A stretch of DNA of 64,000 nucleotides. Source: Brevundimonas sp. NIBR10. Lineage in GTDB: Bacteria > Pseudomonadota > Alphaproteobacteria > Caulobacterales > Caulobacteraceae. The position numbers were made by a program, and so were the translations under genes. Each line of letters begins with the position of its first letter. Position 1 is the first letter of the stretch. The DNA lies in assembly GCF_027912515.1 (NCBI RefSeq), contig NZ_CP115464.1, forward strand, positions 3,139,501 through 3,203,500, read 5' to 3'. Shown in pieces: positions 46,022 to 54,515 of this stretch. The notes below the pieces were generated by a model that worked only from the letters and a program-made list of their open reading frames with translations, searched no databases and had not been told where the DNA came from.

Positions 46022-46232
46022 CTCACCTCTCCGTGCGCGAAGGCGCGCGGGGAGGACAGGCGGCGCCCTTGCGACGCCAGGAGGGGGCGACGAGGTCTGG
46101 CCGGTGAGGGACTCCTTGCGCCACCCCGACGTGTCCGGCAGCCCCCACGCCCACCGTCACCTCGCCCCCTCCTGACCGCTTCGCGGTCTGTCCTCCCCGC
46201 CGCCCTTCGGCGCCGGAGAGGTGAAATCCGGC
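46022..46232. repeat. long imperfect palindromic intergenic repeat, copy 3
   Basis: Left arm blocks CACCTCTCCG, CGGGGAGGACAG and CAGGAGGGGGCGA return inverted on the right as TCGCCCCCTCCTG, CTGTCCTCCCCG and CGGAGAGGTG. Each arm has small inner hairpins such as GCGCGAAGGCGCGC and ACCGCTTCGCGGT. It shares the GGAGGGGGCGAC core and the GGGGAGG block with copy 1 at 24457, so the two look like members of one family. Confidence 0.78.
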
Positions 46233-46793
46233 TTGTCCGCCGCCTCGAACTTGCGAACTTCGAGCCACCAATCCCTTGCCCCGCAACGGATTGCAGATTT
46301 CTGACCCCCTCCAACCCGCCCAGGTACCGGCTGCGGCTATACTGCCCTTCGTCCCGTCGCGGGGAAGGGCGCAAGGCCTTGCGATCTTGTTGCGGCGGGG
46401 GTGTGTGGAGCGGGGCGGTCGAGGCCTCGTCTCCGGTCAGCCTTGTCGAGCTCCGAAGCCGGCGTCCCTCGGGAGGCTGGGCGCGGCGCCCGGGGGATCG
46501 GGGGCGGTGTCGCCGGCCGTGCAAAGGATCTGGCGAAGAGAGTCGGATCGTTCAGGGGATGGCTCTGCAAGGGGGCCACCTTCCCGCCGGGGGCGCGGTA
46601 GCGGCAAGGGGTTAATACCCCCGCTGGTTCGGGAGACCGAGCCGTACAGCTCCCGGAAGACCACATGCGCGGAGCGTTCGTCTTTCGCCGAAACGGTATT
46701 TTCTATTCTTTTCCGGGCGAAGGCCCGGGCGCTCCGCTGGCCCTTCCCATGACTTCAGCGCCTCGGCGCGTGAGGGCGAAGAGCCGTGTGTGG

Positions 46794-46930
46794 AGGGTGA
46801 TGAGTGGCTGGGTGGCTGGGTGGCTGCTGGCAGCTGGCAGCTGCGTCTGGCAACGGGCTCCGGCGGCAGCCATGGTCGCTGCGTCGAGCATGCCACAACC
46901 ACCAGCCACCAGCCACCAACCCCTCACCCA
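46794..46930. repeat. palindrome built from short tandem GGCTGGGT/AGCCACC motifs
   Basis: The left side repeats GTGGCTGG three times within GAGTGGCTGGGTGGCTGGGTGGCTG (46802-46827). The right side repeats CCAGCCA within CACCAGCCACCAGCCACCAA (46900-46919). The sides are inverted complements, so the 137 bp could form a long hairpin, with a second hairpin (GGCAGCTGGCAGCTGC region) in its loop. It lies 55-85 bp before the acyl-CoA synthetase gene. Confidence 0.6.
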
Positions 46931-47014
46931 ACGTAACGCATCTTTTCAATCGCCGGCCCCGGCACTAGGGTCCGCCCGTTCGAAGTGACGGGGCGGCACA
47001 AGCCTCGAGAGGAG

Positions 47015-48568
47015 ATGCGTTTGCGGCCCGGTCTGGATCCCAAGGCGAGTGACGAACCCATCTTCGACGCCCTGATCGCCGCGCGCGAGCGGTTCGGCGA
47101 CAAGGAAATTCTCGAGGATCAGGACCGCAAGCCCCTGACCTATACCGGCCTGATCCGCGCCGCCTTCGTGCTGGGACGCAAGATCGCGGGGCTGACCGAA
47201 CCGGCCGAACGGGTCGCCATCCTGCTGCCGTCGTCCATGGGGGTGGTCGTGACCTTCTATGGCCTGCACGCCTTCGGGCGGGTGCCGGTCATGCTGAACT
47301 TCACCTCGGGCGAGGCCAACATCAAGGCCGCCATCAAGGCCGCCGGCGTCAAACGTATCCTGTCCGCCAAGCGGTTCGTCAGCCAGGCCAAGCTGGACGA
47401 CCTGATGACCGAACTGGCCACGGTCGCCGAGATCGTCTGGCTGGACGATTTGCGCGGCACGATCGGGCTTCAGGACAAGCTGTTCGGCCTGATGGCGGGC
47501 TTCATGCCCAAACGCTTCCGCACTCCGACCAAGGCGTCCGATCCCGGCGTCGTCCTGTTCACCTCGGGCAGTTTCGGCGCGCCCAAGGGCGTGGTGCTGA
47601 GCCAGGGCAACCTCGTCGCCAACTGCCGCCAGATCAATACCCACATCCCGCTCGACCCCGACTGGGTGATGTTCAACCCCCTGCCGACCTTCCACTGTTT
47701 CGGCCTGACCGGGGGGGTGCTTCTGCCCCTGTTGCAGGGGCTGAAGGCCTTCCAGTACCCCTCGCCGCTCCATGCCAAACAGATCACCGAACTGCTGCCC
47801 CAGGTCGGCGCCTCGATCCTGTTCGCCACCGACACCTTCCTGAACCAGTACGCCCGCGTCGCCGGGCCCGACGACTTCTCGACGCTGAAGTTCGTGGTCG
47901 CCGGCGCCGAGCGGGTTCGAGACGAGACCCGCCACCTGTTCAACACCAAGTTCGGCGGTGTCCTGCTGTTGGAAGGCTACGGCGCGACCGAGGCGGCACC
48001 CGTGGTCGCCGTCAACCATCCCGAGCGCAATCGCCCCGGCACCGTCGGCCAGATGCTGCCCGGCATGGAATGGCGGCTCGATCCCGTCCCCGGCATCCTC
48101 GAGGGCGGGCGTCTGTATCTGCGCGGCCCCAATGTCATGAAGGGCTATCTGTCGCCCGACGATCCCGAGGCCATCGACCCGCTGGAAGGCGGCTGGCACG
48201 ACACGGGCGACATCTGCGCCCTCGACGACGAGGCCTATGTCACCATCCTGGGACGGGTGAAGCGGTTCGCCAAGATCGGCGGCGAGATGGTCTCCCTGAC
48301 CGCCGTGGAGGGCCTGGCCGCCGCCGTCTGGCCCGAGGGCCGCCACGCCGTCGTGTCGATCCCCGACAGCCGAAAGGGCGAGAAACTGGTCCTCGTCACC
48401 GACCAGAAGGACGCCGAATCCGGCCGCCTCTCCGAATGGGCCCGCGACCACGGTGCCCCCGACCTGGCGGTGCCGAAGAAGATCCTCAAGGTGAAGGAAC
48501 TGCCCGTCCTGGGCACCGGCAAGACCGACTACGTCGCGATCCAGAAGCTGGCGGAAGCGAAGGACTGA
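47015..48568 (+). CDS. AMP-dependent acyl-CoA/acyl-ACP synthetase, Aas C-terminal type
   Basis: The 517-residue adenylate-forming enzyme has the AMP-binding motif TSGSFGAPKGV (about 182-192), EGYGATEAAPV and the hinge DTGDICALDDEAYVTILGR. Overall it resembles the acyl-ACP synthetase half of the bifunctional Aas protein, without the acyltransferase half. It activates fatty acids for phospholipid remodelling. The start is uncertain: GTG 46985, ATG 47015 and TTG 47021 are in frame, and AGGAG at 47010-47014 is best spaced for the TTG. Confidence 0.9.
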   Translation: MRLRPGLDPKASDEPIFDALIAARERFGDKEILEDQDRKPLTYTGLIRAAFVLGRKIAGLTEPAERVAILLPSSMGVVVTFYGLHAFGRVPVMLNFTSGEANIKAAIKAAGVKRILSAKRFVSQAKLDDLMTELATVAEIVWLDDLRGTIGLQDKLFGLMAGFMPKRFRTPTKASDPGVVLFTSGSFGAPKGVVLSQGNLVANCRQINTHIPLDPDWVMFNPLPTFHCFGLTGGVLLPLLQGLKAFQYPSPLHAKQITELLPQVGASILFATDTFLNQYARVAGPDDFSTLKFVVAGAERVRDETRHLFNTKFGGVLLLEGYGATEAAPVVAVNHPERNRPGTVGQMLPGMEWRLDPVPGILEGGRLYLRGPNVMKGYLSPDDPEAIDPLEGGWHDTGDICALDDEAYVTILGRVKRFAKIGGEMVSLTAVEGLAAAVWPEGRHAVVSIPDSRKGEKLVLVTDQKDAESGRLSEWARDHGAPDLAVPKKILKVKELPVLGTGKTDYVAIQKLAEAKD

Positions 48569-48579
48569 CACGAAGCGGT

Positions 48580-48828
48580 ATGAACGACCACGGGTGGATT
48601 CACGCTCACACCGGCCTTGAGAACGACGACGCCAAGGTCGGCGGACTTCTGGTGTGGAAACATCGTTGGATTTCGACGGGCTCGACGATCCGGCTGCCTG
48701 AAAACGCCGATGTCGGACGGACCTACGCCATCTATCGCATGGGAGAACCGCCGTGGCCTACGCCCGTCACTTTCGCCGCGACCGAGAAATCGAACGGCGT
48801 ATGGTCGTTCTGGATACCCGGTCCTTAG
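48580..48828 (+). CDS. small hypothetical protein
   Basis: The 82-residue Trp-rich protein (MNDHGWIHAHTG start) begins 11 bp after the acyl-synthetase stop, with GAAGCGG just before the ATG. It has no signal peptide, no membrane segment and two Gly-containing turns; the sequence reads like a small beta-sheet domain. The codon use is less GC-biased than that of its neighbours. It converges on ygiD with a 4-bp overlap. No family is recognised. Confidence 0.55.
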   Translation: MNDHGWIHAHTGLENDDAKVGGLLVWKHRWISTGSTIRLPENADVGRTYAIYRMGEPPWPTPVTFAATEKSNGVWSFWIPGP

Positions 48829-49583
48829 CCGATCCGAACGCCCGTCATTGAGATCGACCCGCCGGTGATCTCGTCATTGAAGAAGGAAATCTCATCCCCC
48901 GGCCGCTGCTGGGCCGCCACATACAGCAACGGCAGATAGTGCTCATCCGTTGGCACACTGAGCTGCGCATCCTCGGCCAGGTCGACCCAGTCGATCAGGG
49001 CGTCGTGGTCGCCGCGAACGAAGGCCGCCTTCACGGCGTCATTGAAATGCGTCGCCCACGGATAGGGCCCATCGTCGCCCGTCCGCTTCCAAGTCCGCAG
49101 ATTGTGAACGAAGTCGCCTGACCCCGCGATGACGATCCCCTCGTCCCGCAGTGGGTTCAGCGCTCTGGCCAGCTCATAGTGCTGGCGCGCGGTCAGGCTT
49201 CGGTCCAGCGACAGCTGCACCACGGGCACATCAGCGTCGGGCCAGACATGGACCAGCACCGACCAGGTCCCGTGATCCAGACCCCAGGTCTCGACCGCAT
49301 GGGCCCGGGTCAGCTCGGACACCCGCCGCGCCAGATCGGGAGACCCCGGTGCCGGGTACTGCATCGCATGCAGTTCCGGCCCGAAGTTCCCGAAATCGTG
49401 GATGGTTTCCGGCCGTCCCTGCGCCGTCACCCCCAGCCCACGGGTCTCCCAGTGGGCCGAAATCATGACGACGCCCTTCGGCTTGCCGATCGCCTCGCCC
49501 AGCTCACGCCAGGCCGCGACGTACGGTCCGCCGAGCGCATTCATCGGCGAGCCGTGACCAAAGAAGATGGCCGGTTGGGTCAC
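48825..49583 (-). CDS. ygiD: 4,5-DOPA dioxygenase extradiol-like protein (YgiD)
   Basis: The 252-residue class III extradiol ring-cleavage dioxygenase family member has metal-ligand histidines His10 (FFGHGSPMNA) and His44 (ISAHWE), with further conserved blocks VVQLSLD, GSGDFVHNL and THFNDAV. It starts with GTG. In E. coli YgiD cleaves L-DOPA in vitro, but the native substrate is not established. It lies 3 bp after wrbA, so the two quinone/catechol-type genes are co-transcribed. Confidence 0.93.
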   Translation of the reverse strand: MTQPAIFFGHGSPMNALGGPYVAAWRELGEAIGKPKGVVMISAHWETRGLGVTAQGRPETIHDFGNFGPELHAMQYPAPGSPDLARRVSELTRAHAVETWGLDHGTWSVLVHVWPDADVPVVQLSLDRSLTARQHYELARALNPLRDEGIVIAGSGDFVHNLRTWKRTGDDGPYPWATHFNDAVKAAFVRGDHDALIDWVDLAEDAQLSVPTDEHYLPLLYVAAQQRPGDEISFFNDEITGGSISMTGVRIG

Positions 49584-49586
49584 GGC

Positions 49587-50189
49587 TCAGCCGTGCAGCT
49601 TCAGGGCGATCTCGGCAATGTGCCGGCCCTGATGCCGGGCACCACCGAGCTCGATCTCGCTGGGTTGACGCGATCCGTCGCCGCCGGTGATCGTGGTTGC
49701 GCCATAAGGGCTGCCGCCGTGAATGCCGTCCAGCGTCATCTGCTCCTGATAGCTGTAGGGCAGGCCGACGACGATCAGGCCGTGATGCAGCAGGGTCTTG
49801 TGAAAGCCCGTCAGGGTCGTCTCCTGCCCGCCATGCTGCGTCGCCGTGGCGGTGAAGGCACCGCCGACCTTGCCGATCAGGGCTCCGCTGAACCACAGGC
49901 CACCGGTCGTGTCCCAGAAGGCCTGCATCTGCGACGCCATGGTCCCGAACCGGGTCCCGGCCCCGACGATGATGGCGTCATAGTTTTTCAGGTCTTCGAC
50001 CGTCGCGATCGGCGCCGCCTGGTCCAGCTTGTAGTGGGAGGCGACGGCCAGGTCGTGCGGCACCGTCTCAGGCACTCGCTTGATGTCGACGGTGACGCCC
50101 TCGACGGAACCGGCACCTTCGGCAACGGCGTTCGCCATCGTCTCGAGGTGGCCATAGGTGGAGTGATAGAGAACCAGAACCTTCGCCAT
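49587..50189 (-). CDS. wrbA: NAD(P)H:quinone oxidoreductase, WrbA type
   Basis: The 200-residue flavodoxin-like enzyme reduces quinones by two electrons and prevents radical formation. FMN phosphate loop [12 protein letters not shown] (about 8-19), [16 protein letters not shown], the [11 protein letters not shown] block and PYGATTITG are typical WrbA features. ATG 50189 is preferred over the frame start at 50204 because the core begins MAKVLVLY. It pairs with ygiD. Confidence 0.96.
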   Translation of the reverse strand: MAKVLVLYHSTYGHLETMANAVAEGAGSVEGVTVDIKRVPETVPHDLAVASHYKLDQAAPIATVEDLKNYDAIIVGAGTRFGTMASQMQAFWDTTGGLWFSGALIGKVGGAFTATATQHGGQETTLTGFHKTLLHHGLIVVGLPYSYQEQMTLDGIHGGSPYGATTITGGDGSRQPSEIELGGARHQGRHIAEIALKLHG

Positions 50190-50264
50190 GGGGCGCTCCT
50201 GCAAAAACCGCGACGCGCTATCGTAACAGCGTCTGTAGCGGATTTAATACCTCCCCTCCCGCGA

Positions 50265-50750
50265 TCAAGGTCCGGGATCGAAACGCTGGGTTTCGACCAC
50301 CGCCTCGAACGGGCAGATGCGGGCATAGAAGGCGTCGTCTCCCGGCGTCGCCTGGCCCCGAGAGCGCCGGAACCGATGCTCGACCGCCATGGCCTGCTGC
50401 TCGATGTTCAGCCCGTCCCACCGGCAACTGTCGTCGGCGACATAGCCATAGGCTGCCGGTCCGTCGCCGGCCTTCAGCTTGGCGATCAGCAGATTCATCC
50501 CGGCCTGAGCCTGCCAGACGTGGACCAGCTCATGGATCAGCGTCGCCTGCACCGCCATCGGCGCCACCGCAATGTCGTCGGGCAGACCACGTGCCGGCCA
50601 GACGATCCACTCTCGCCCCGCCACCATCCCCGGCACGAAGACCCGGTCGAACGGCCAGGGGCTGCCGATCAGCCGAACCGTGTCGAGCCTCACCGCATCA
50701 CCCAGCGCCGACCGCGCCAGTTGCTTCTCGCCCACTGTCAGCGCCCGCAT
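50265..50750 (-). CDS. HExxH protein, vgr-related type
   Basis: The 161-residue protein has an HELVH zinc-binding motif (73-77) in the context ATLIHELVHVWQAQ, where the fold resembles minimal zincins. Annotated relatives in Caulobacter are called Vgr-related proteins, though it has no VgrG spike domain. Its ATG overlaps the stop of the VanY-type gene as TGATG, so both are translated together. There is no signal peptide. Whether it is a working peptidase is unknown. Confidence 0.75.
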   Translation of the reverse strand: MRALTVGEKQLARSALGDAVRLDTVRLIGSPWPFDRVFVPGMVAGREWIVWPARGLPDDIAVAPMAVQATLIHELVHVWQAQAGMNLLIAKLKAGDGPAAYGYVADDSCRWDGLNIEQQAMAVEHRFRRSRGQATPGDDAFYARICPFEAVVETQRFDPGP

Positions 50751-51592
50751 CACCCGCCCGGCCTGCCGACGAACTCCCAATGCCACGGCTCGTAAAGGTA
50801 GGGCACGAACCCGAACCGCCCGGCGTTCGCGACCAGCCAGCGATAGGTCGCGCCCCGCGTCAGGGCCAGCCGCGCCGCCGGTGCCGTCGAGTCGACCTCG
50901 AACCCTTCCAGTTGACCGACGAACAGATCGACCGCCGCCCCCGTCCGATGCGGGGAACAGACAGCGCGGCGAACCCCGTCACAGTTGCGCTGCTCGGCGC
51001 ACCGTGCTGCATCGGCCTCCGGATCGCGGAAGCCGGAAAAGATCTGCAACAGCTCGGGATTGGCTCGCGTCTCCGCCACGTCGCGCCGGGCCGCAGCGAC
51101 CATATCGCGATAGGCGGCCAGGGTGTCGCGCCGCAGCAGCCGGGTCAGTCGATCGGCGTGCTCCTCCTCGGCCGACAGATATCCGAGCTCAGGCAAAGGA
51201 GGCGGATCGGGGCATTCGTCGCGGGTCCGGGCCATCACGAATGGCCGTCGCTCCTGCAACACGCCCTTGAGCACCCCGAACGTCGCCTGATCGAACACCC
51301 CGGTCGCGGTCAGGGCATACCTCCCCTGCCACTGGGCCAGGGCCGCAGCGAAATCCGGCGTCGTGGGGCCGCAGTCGGTGCGCAGCTCATGCTGAAGCAG
51401 CGGCACATAGGCCCCCCACCCCATCTCCGCCTGACCGAACGGGGCCCACTCCAGCGAATAGACCGACACGGCGTTGGCGAAGGCCTGGCCCGACCAGGCC
51501 TCACCCGACCGGTCGCACGTCTGAGCCCGTGCCGCCCCGCCGAACAGGCCGAGACCGACAAGCAGAATGGCGAACAGGGTCCGAACCGTCAT
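50750..51592 (-). CDS. D-alanyl-D-alanine carboxypeptidase family protein (VanY type)
   Basis: The 280-residue precursor has a signal peptide (1-23, ending ARAQ), a peptidoglycan-binding-like segment (about 60-115) and a M15B peptidase domain. SPHRTGAAVDL supplies His215 and Asp222, EPWHWEF supplies Glu268 and His271, and SGFRDPEADAARC matches the family. It should cut the terminal D-Ala of muropeptides in the periplasm. It is divergent from the MFS gene across 120 bp. Confidence 0.88.
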   Translation of the reverse strand: MTVRTLFAILLVGLGLFGGAARAQTCDRSGEAWSGQAFANAVSVYSLEWAPFGQAEMGWGAYVPLLQHELRTDCGPTTPDFAAALAQWQGRYALTATGVFDQATFGVLKGVLQERRPFVMARTRDECPDPPPLPELGYLSAEEEHADRLTRLLRRDTLAAYRDMVAAARRDVAETRANPELLQIFSGFRDPEADAARCAEQRNCDGVRRAVCSPHRTGAAVDLFVGQLEGFEVDSTAPAARLALTRGATYRWLVANAGRFGFVPYLYEPWHWEFVGRPGG

Positions 51593-51712
51593 CGCCTGAG
51601 CAAGCCTGACGATCTCATGCCCCGCAAGCGGAAAACCCACTGCGCGACGGCCTGCAAAGCTGCGATAAGCAGGCTTGGCCGATTCACCCGGCCGGCCGAC
51701 CGGATCCGCGCG

Positions 51713-53065
51713 ATGTCCTCGACCGAAGCCCGCCGCTCCAACGCCGTGCTGGCGGCCTTTTCCGGGCCCTGCCTGCCTCTGGCCGCGTTCGGCGTCGCCC
51801 TGCCCGTCACCCTGCCCGAGTTCTACGCGACCCATGTCGGGCTGGAGCTGGGCGTCGTGGCGGCGGTGTTCATGATCGTGCGGCTGATCGACATTGTCTT
51901 CGACCCCTTCATCGGCTGGGGCATGGACCAGACCCGGACGCGGTTCGGGCGTTACCGACCGTGGATGGCGATTTCGACCCCCATCCTGATGTTGTCGGCC
52001 TTCATGATGTTCGTCGTCGTCCAGCCGGGTGCCGGGCCCATCTATCTGTTCGCCTGGCTGCTGGTCCTCTACCTCGGCTTCTCGATCGGAACCCTGGGTC
52101 AGCTCGGCTGGGCCTCTGTACTGGCCCCTCAGTATGACCAGCGCAGCCGCGTCTATGGCTGGTGGCAGGTGTTCAACATCATCGGCGTGATCCTGATCCT
52201 GATCCTGCCGACCGTGGTGATCCAGCTGGGCATCGGGACCTATGCCGACGGGGTGCGGATCATGGGTTGGGCCATCCTGATCGCCCTGCCCGTCACCATC
52301 GGCCTGGCCATGTTCGCGGTGCCGGAGCCCGTCAACGCCGGGGCCGCGCCGCACGGAGGCCCCAGCGCCTACATCGCCCTGTTCAAGCGCGGGTCGGTGC
52401 GCAAGCTGCTGTTCGCGGACCTGGTGCTGGGCGTCGCGCCGGGCATCACCGGTTCGCTGCTGTTTTTCTTCTTCGGCCAGATCAAGGGCTACGACCACAC
52501 CGAGGCGTCGCTGTTCATGCTGCTGTATTTCGTGGCGGGACTGGTCGGAGCCCCCTTCTGGGCCTGGCTGGCGACGCGGATCGGCAAGGACAAGGCCCTG
52601 GCGGTGGCCAGCCTGGTGTTCGCCGTCTTCTACATCGGCGCGACCCTGGTTCCGGGCGGCAACTTTGCGGTGACGGCCGTGGCCATGTTCATCGCCGGCC
52701 TGCCTTACGCGGCCGGTCTGTTCCTGCTGCGAGCCATGATGGCGGACGTGGGTGATGAGGTGCGGCTGGAGACCGGCGTGGACCGCACGGGCCTGATGTT
52801 CTCCATCCTGTCGGCGACGACCAAGATCGGCCACGTCGTCGCCCTGATCCCCTACCTGGTCCTGCAGGTCGTGGGCTTCAAGGCCATCCCACCGGCCGGG
52901 GGCAACAGCGCCATGTCCCTGCTGACGCTGCAGATCCTGTTCATCCTGGTGCCCGGCCTGCTTCTGGCGAGTGCGGCCCTGCTGCTGCGCAACTATCCCC
53001 TGACCCCGGCCCGCCATGACGAGATCCGCAAGGCGCTCGAAGCCCGGGACGCGGCTGCCGCATGA
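51713..53065 (+). CDS. MFS transporter, GPH (sugar:cation) type
   Basis: The 450-residue permease has about 12 hydrophobic helices. The first block with DPFIGWGMDQTRTRFGRYRPWM (about 65-86) is the GPH/MelB signature (D-x-x-G-x-x-x-D). GLMFSILSATTKIG in the second half and NLGQLGW-like helix motifs also agree. GPH members move sugars or glucuronides with Na+ or H+. ATG 51713 has the correct cytoplasmic N-terminus. Its stop overlaps mazG by 4 bp. Confidence 0.9.
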   Translation: MSSTEARRSNAVLAAFSGPCLPLAAFGVALPVTLPEFYATHVGLELGVVAAVFMIVRLIDIVFDPFIGWGMDQTRTRFGRYRPWMAISTPILMLSAFMMFVVVQPGAGPIYLFAWLLVLYLGFSIGTLGQLGWASVLAPQYDQRSRVYGWWQVFNIIGVILILILPTVVIQLGIGTYADGVRIMGWAILIALPVTIGLAMFAVPEPVNAGAAPHGGPSAYIALFKRGSVRKLLFADLVLGVAPGITGSLLFFFFGQIKGYDHTEASLFMLLYFVAGLVGAPFWAWLATRIGKDKALAVASLVFAVFYIGATLVPGGNFAVTAVAMFIAGLPYAAGLFLLRAMMADVGDEVRLETGVDRTGLMFSILSATTKIGHVVALIPYLVLQVVGFKAIPPAGGNSAMSLLTLQILFILVPGLLLASAALLLRNYPLTPARHDEIRKALEARDAAAA

Positions 53066-53847
53066 CCCCGATCGACCGCCTGCGCGGCATCATGGCCAGA
53101 CTGCGCGATCCGGAGGGCGGCTGCCCCTGGGACGTGGCCCAGACCTTCGCCACCATCGCCCCCTACACGATCGAGGAGGCCTATGAGGTCGCCGACGCGA
53201 TAGAGCGCGGCGACATGGTCGAGCTGAAGTCCGAGCTGGGCGACCTGCTATTCCAGGCGGTGTTCCACGCCCGCATGGCCGAGGAAGCGTGCCTGTTCGA
53301 CTTCGACGATGTGGCGAACGCCATGTCCGACAAGCTGGTGCGGCGTCATCCGCACGTTTTCGCCGATGAGAAGGCCAAGGGTGACGCGGTGGAACAGAAG
53401 GCCCGCTGGGAAGACATCAAGGCCGCCGAGCGGGCGTCGAAGGCCCAGCATGGCGTGCTCGACGACGTGCCCGTCGGCCTGCCCGCCCTGGCCCGCGCGG
53501 CCAAGCTGACCAAACGCGCCGCCCGCGTCGGTTTTGACTGGCCCTCGACCGACGAGGTCTTCGACAAGCTGCATGAGGAGGTCGCCGAACTGCGTGTCGA
53601 GATCGCCGCGGGTGACCTGGACAAGGCTCGCGAGGAAATGGGCGACCTGTTGTTCGTCGTCGCCAACCTGGCCCGCAAGCTGGGTGTCGAGCCCGAGGAC
53701 GCCCTGCGCGCCACCAACGCCAAATTCGTCCGCCGCTTCAGCTTCATCGAGGCCGAACTGGCCCGCAATGGCCGCACGCCGGACCAGTCGAACCTGGCCG
53801 AAATGGACGGGCTGTGGGACGCAGCCAAGGTCGCGGAGCGGGCGTGA
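53062..53847 (+). CDS. mazG: nucleoside triphosphate pyrophosphohydrolase MazG
   Basis: The 261-residue enzyme hydrolyses NTPs and dNTPs to monophosphates. Two MazG repeats are visible: EEAYEVADAIERGD with GCPWDVAQTF before it (about 15-60), and EEVAELRVEIAAGDLDKAREEMGD in the second (about 170-195). All-alpha fold and length fit the E. coli-type. It is within an operon of four overlapping genes (51713-55060). Confidence 0.96.
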   Translation: MTPIDRLRGIMARLRDPEGGCPWDVAQTFATIAPYTIEEAYEVADAIERGDMVELKSELGDLLFQAVFHARMAEEACLFDFDDVANAMSDKLVRRHPHVFADEKAKGDAVEQKARWEDIKAAERASKAQHGVLDDVPVGLPALARAAKLTKRAARVGFDWPSTDEVFDKLHEEVAELRVEIAAGDLDKAREEMGDLLFVVANLARKLGVEPEDALRATNAKFVRRFSFIEAELARNGRTPDQSNLAEMDGLWDAAKVAERA

Positions 53848-54515
53848 GCCGTTTCGACCTCGTCATCCTCGACTACGACGGCGTCATCGCCGACAGCGAG
53901 TTGCTCAATAACCAGGCTATGGCCGAGGTCCTGACCGGCATCGGCCTGCCAACGACGCTTGACGAGGCGCTGGCGTCCTACATGGGGCGGCGCTGGCTGG
54001 ACTGTCGGCCGGACATCGAGGCTCGGCTGGGGCGATCCTGTCCGGAAACCACGCTCGGCGAGTGGACGCGGCTGTGCCACGAGCGGGCGGCGACGACGCT
54101 GCAACCGGTGTCCGGGGCGACCGCCTTCATGGCCAACCTCACGCTGCCCCGATGTGTCGCGTCTTCGAGCCCGCCGGATTGGATCGCGCTCGGCCTGGCG
54201 ACCATGGGCGTGCCGCTGGAACACGCGGGGCCGATCTACAGCGGCGCGGTCCATGTGACACGCGGGAAGCCCGAGCCTGACCTATTCCTGCACGCCGCCC
54301 GCGAAATGGGCTGCGACTCCGACCGGACCCTCGTCATCGAAGACAGCGTGGCGGGCGTCCAGGCCGGTGTGGCGGCGGGGATGACCGTCATAGGCCTGCT
54401 GGCGGGCGGCCATGTCCGCGACGGGCACGGCGAGAGTCTGGTCGAGGCGGGGGCTCATGCCGTCCTGCCGAACTACGAGGCGGTGCGCGTCTACATCGAC
54501 AGGCCCGACCGGTGA
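53844..54515 (+). CDS. HAD-superfamily hydrolase (beta-phosphoglucomutase-like)
   Basis: The 223-residue protein begins MSRFDLVILDYDGVIADSE with the nucleophile pair Asp10 and Asp12. HAD motif II is ASSSPP, motif III lies in GKPEPDLF, and motif IV is VIEDSVAGVQAG. The cap is helical, as in beta-phosphoglucomutase and sugar-phosphate phosphatases. GTG at 53844 overlaps the mazG stop as GTGA. The substrate is unknown; the neighbouring sugar-type MFS makes a sugar phosphate plausible. Confidence 0.9.
   Translation: MSRFDLVILDYDGVIADSELLNNQAMAEVLTGIGLPTTLDEALASYMGRRWLDCRPDIEARLGRSCPETTLGEWTRLCHERAATTLQPVSGATAFMANLTLPRCVASSSPPDWIALGLATMGVPLEHAGPIYSGAVHVTRGKPEPDLFLHAAREMGCDSDRTLVIEDSVAGVQAGVAAGMTVIGLLAGGHVRDGHGESLVEAGAHAVLPNYEAVRVYIDRPDR

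Larger units (their letters stand above)
45880..46984. other. 1.1-kb stretch without a convincing gene
   Basis: The stretch holds a long palindromic repeat (46022-46232), an unassigned GC-rich segment (46233-46790), and a second palindrome with short tandem motifs (46794-46930). Open frames here have random-looking Arg/Pro/Gly-rich translations. I tested the middle part by eye against tmRNA, RNase P RNA, 6S and SRP RNA cores and saw none. A GCTATACT box at about 46335 resembles a Caulobacter -10 element, without a -35 partner. A structured non-coding RNA cannot be excluded. Confidence 0.55.

Noticed and set aside
43588..46107. 839-codon plus-strand frame spanning the operon start and dctA
   Set aside because: It runs antisense through two well-supported genes and one intergenic repeat, with a composition-driven sequence.
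46350..46700. Candidate RNase P RNA, tmRNA or 6S RNA
   Set aside because: None of the universal core sequences of these RNAs could be found in either orientation.
46276..46752. 158-codon open frame in the empty 46.2-46.8 kb segment
   Set aside because: Arg/Ser/Gly-rich, no ribosome site and no hydrophobic core; overlapping frames on both strands are equally long, as expected by chance at this GC content.
50265..50750. Type VI secretion VgrG protein suggested by the vgr-related name
   Set aside because: The protein has 161 residues with an HELVH motif and no spike or gp27/gp5 domain; no other T6SS gene is present.
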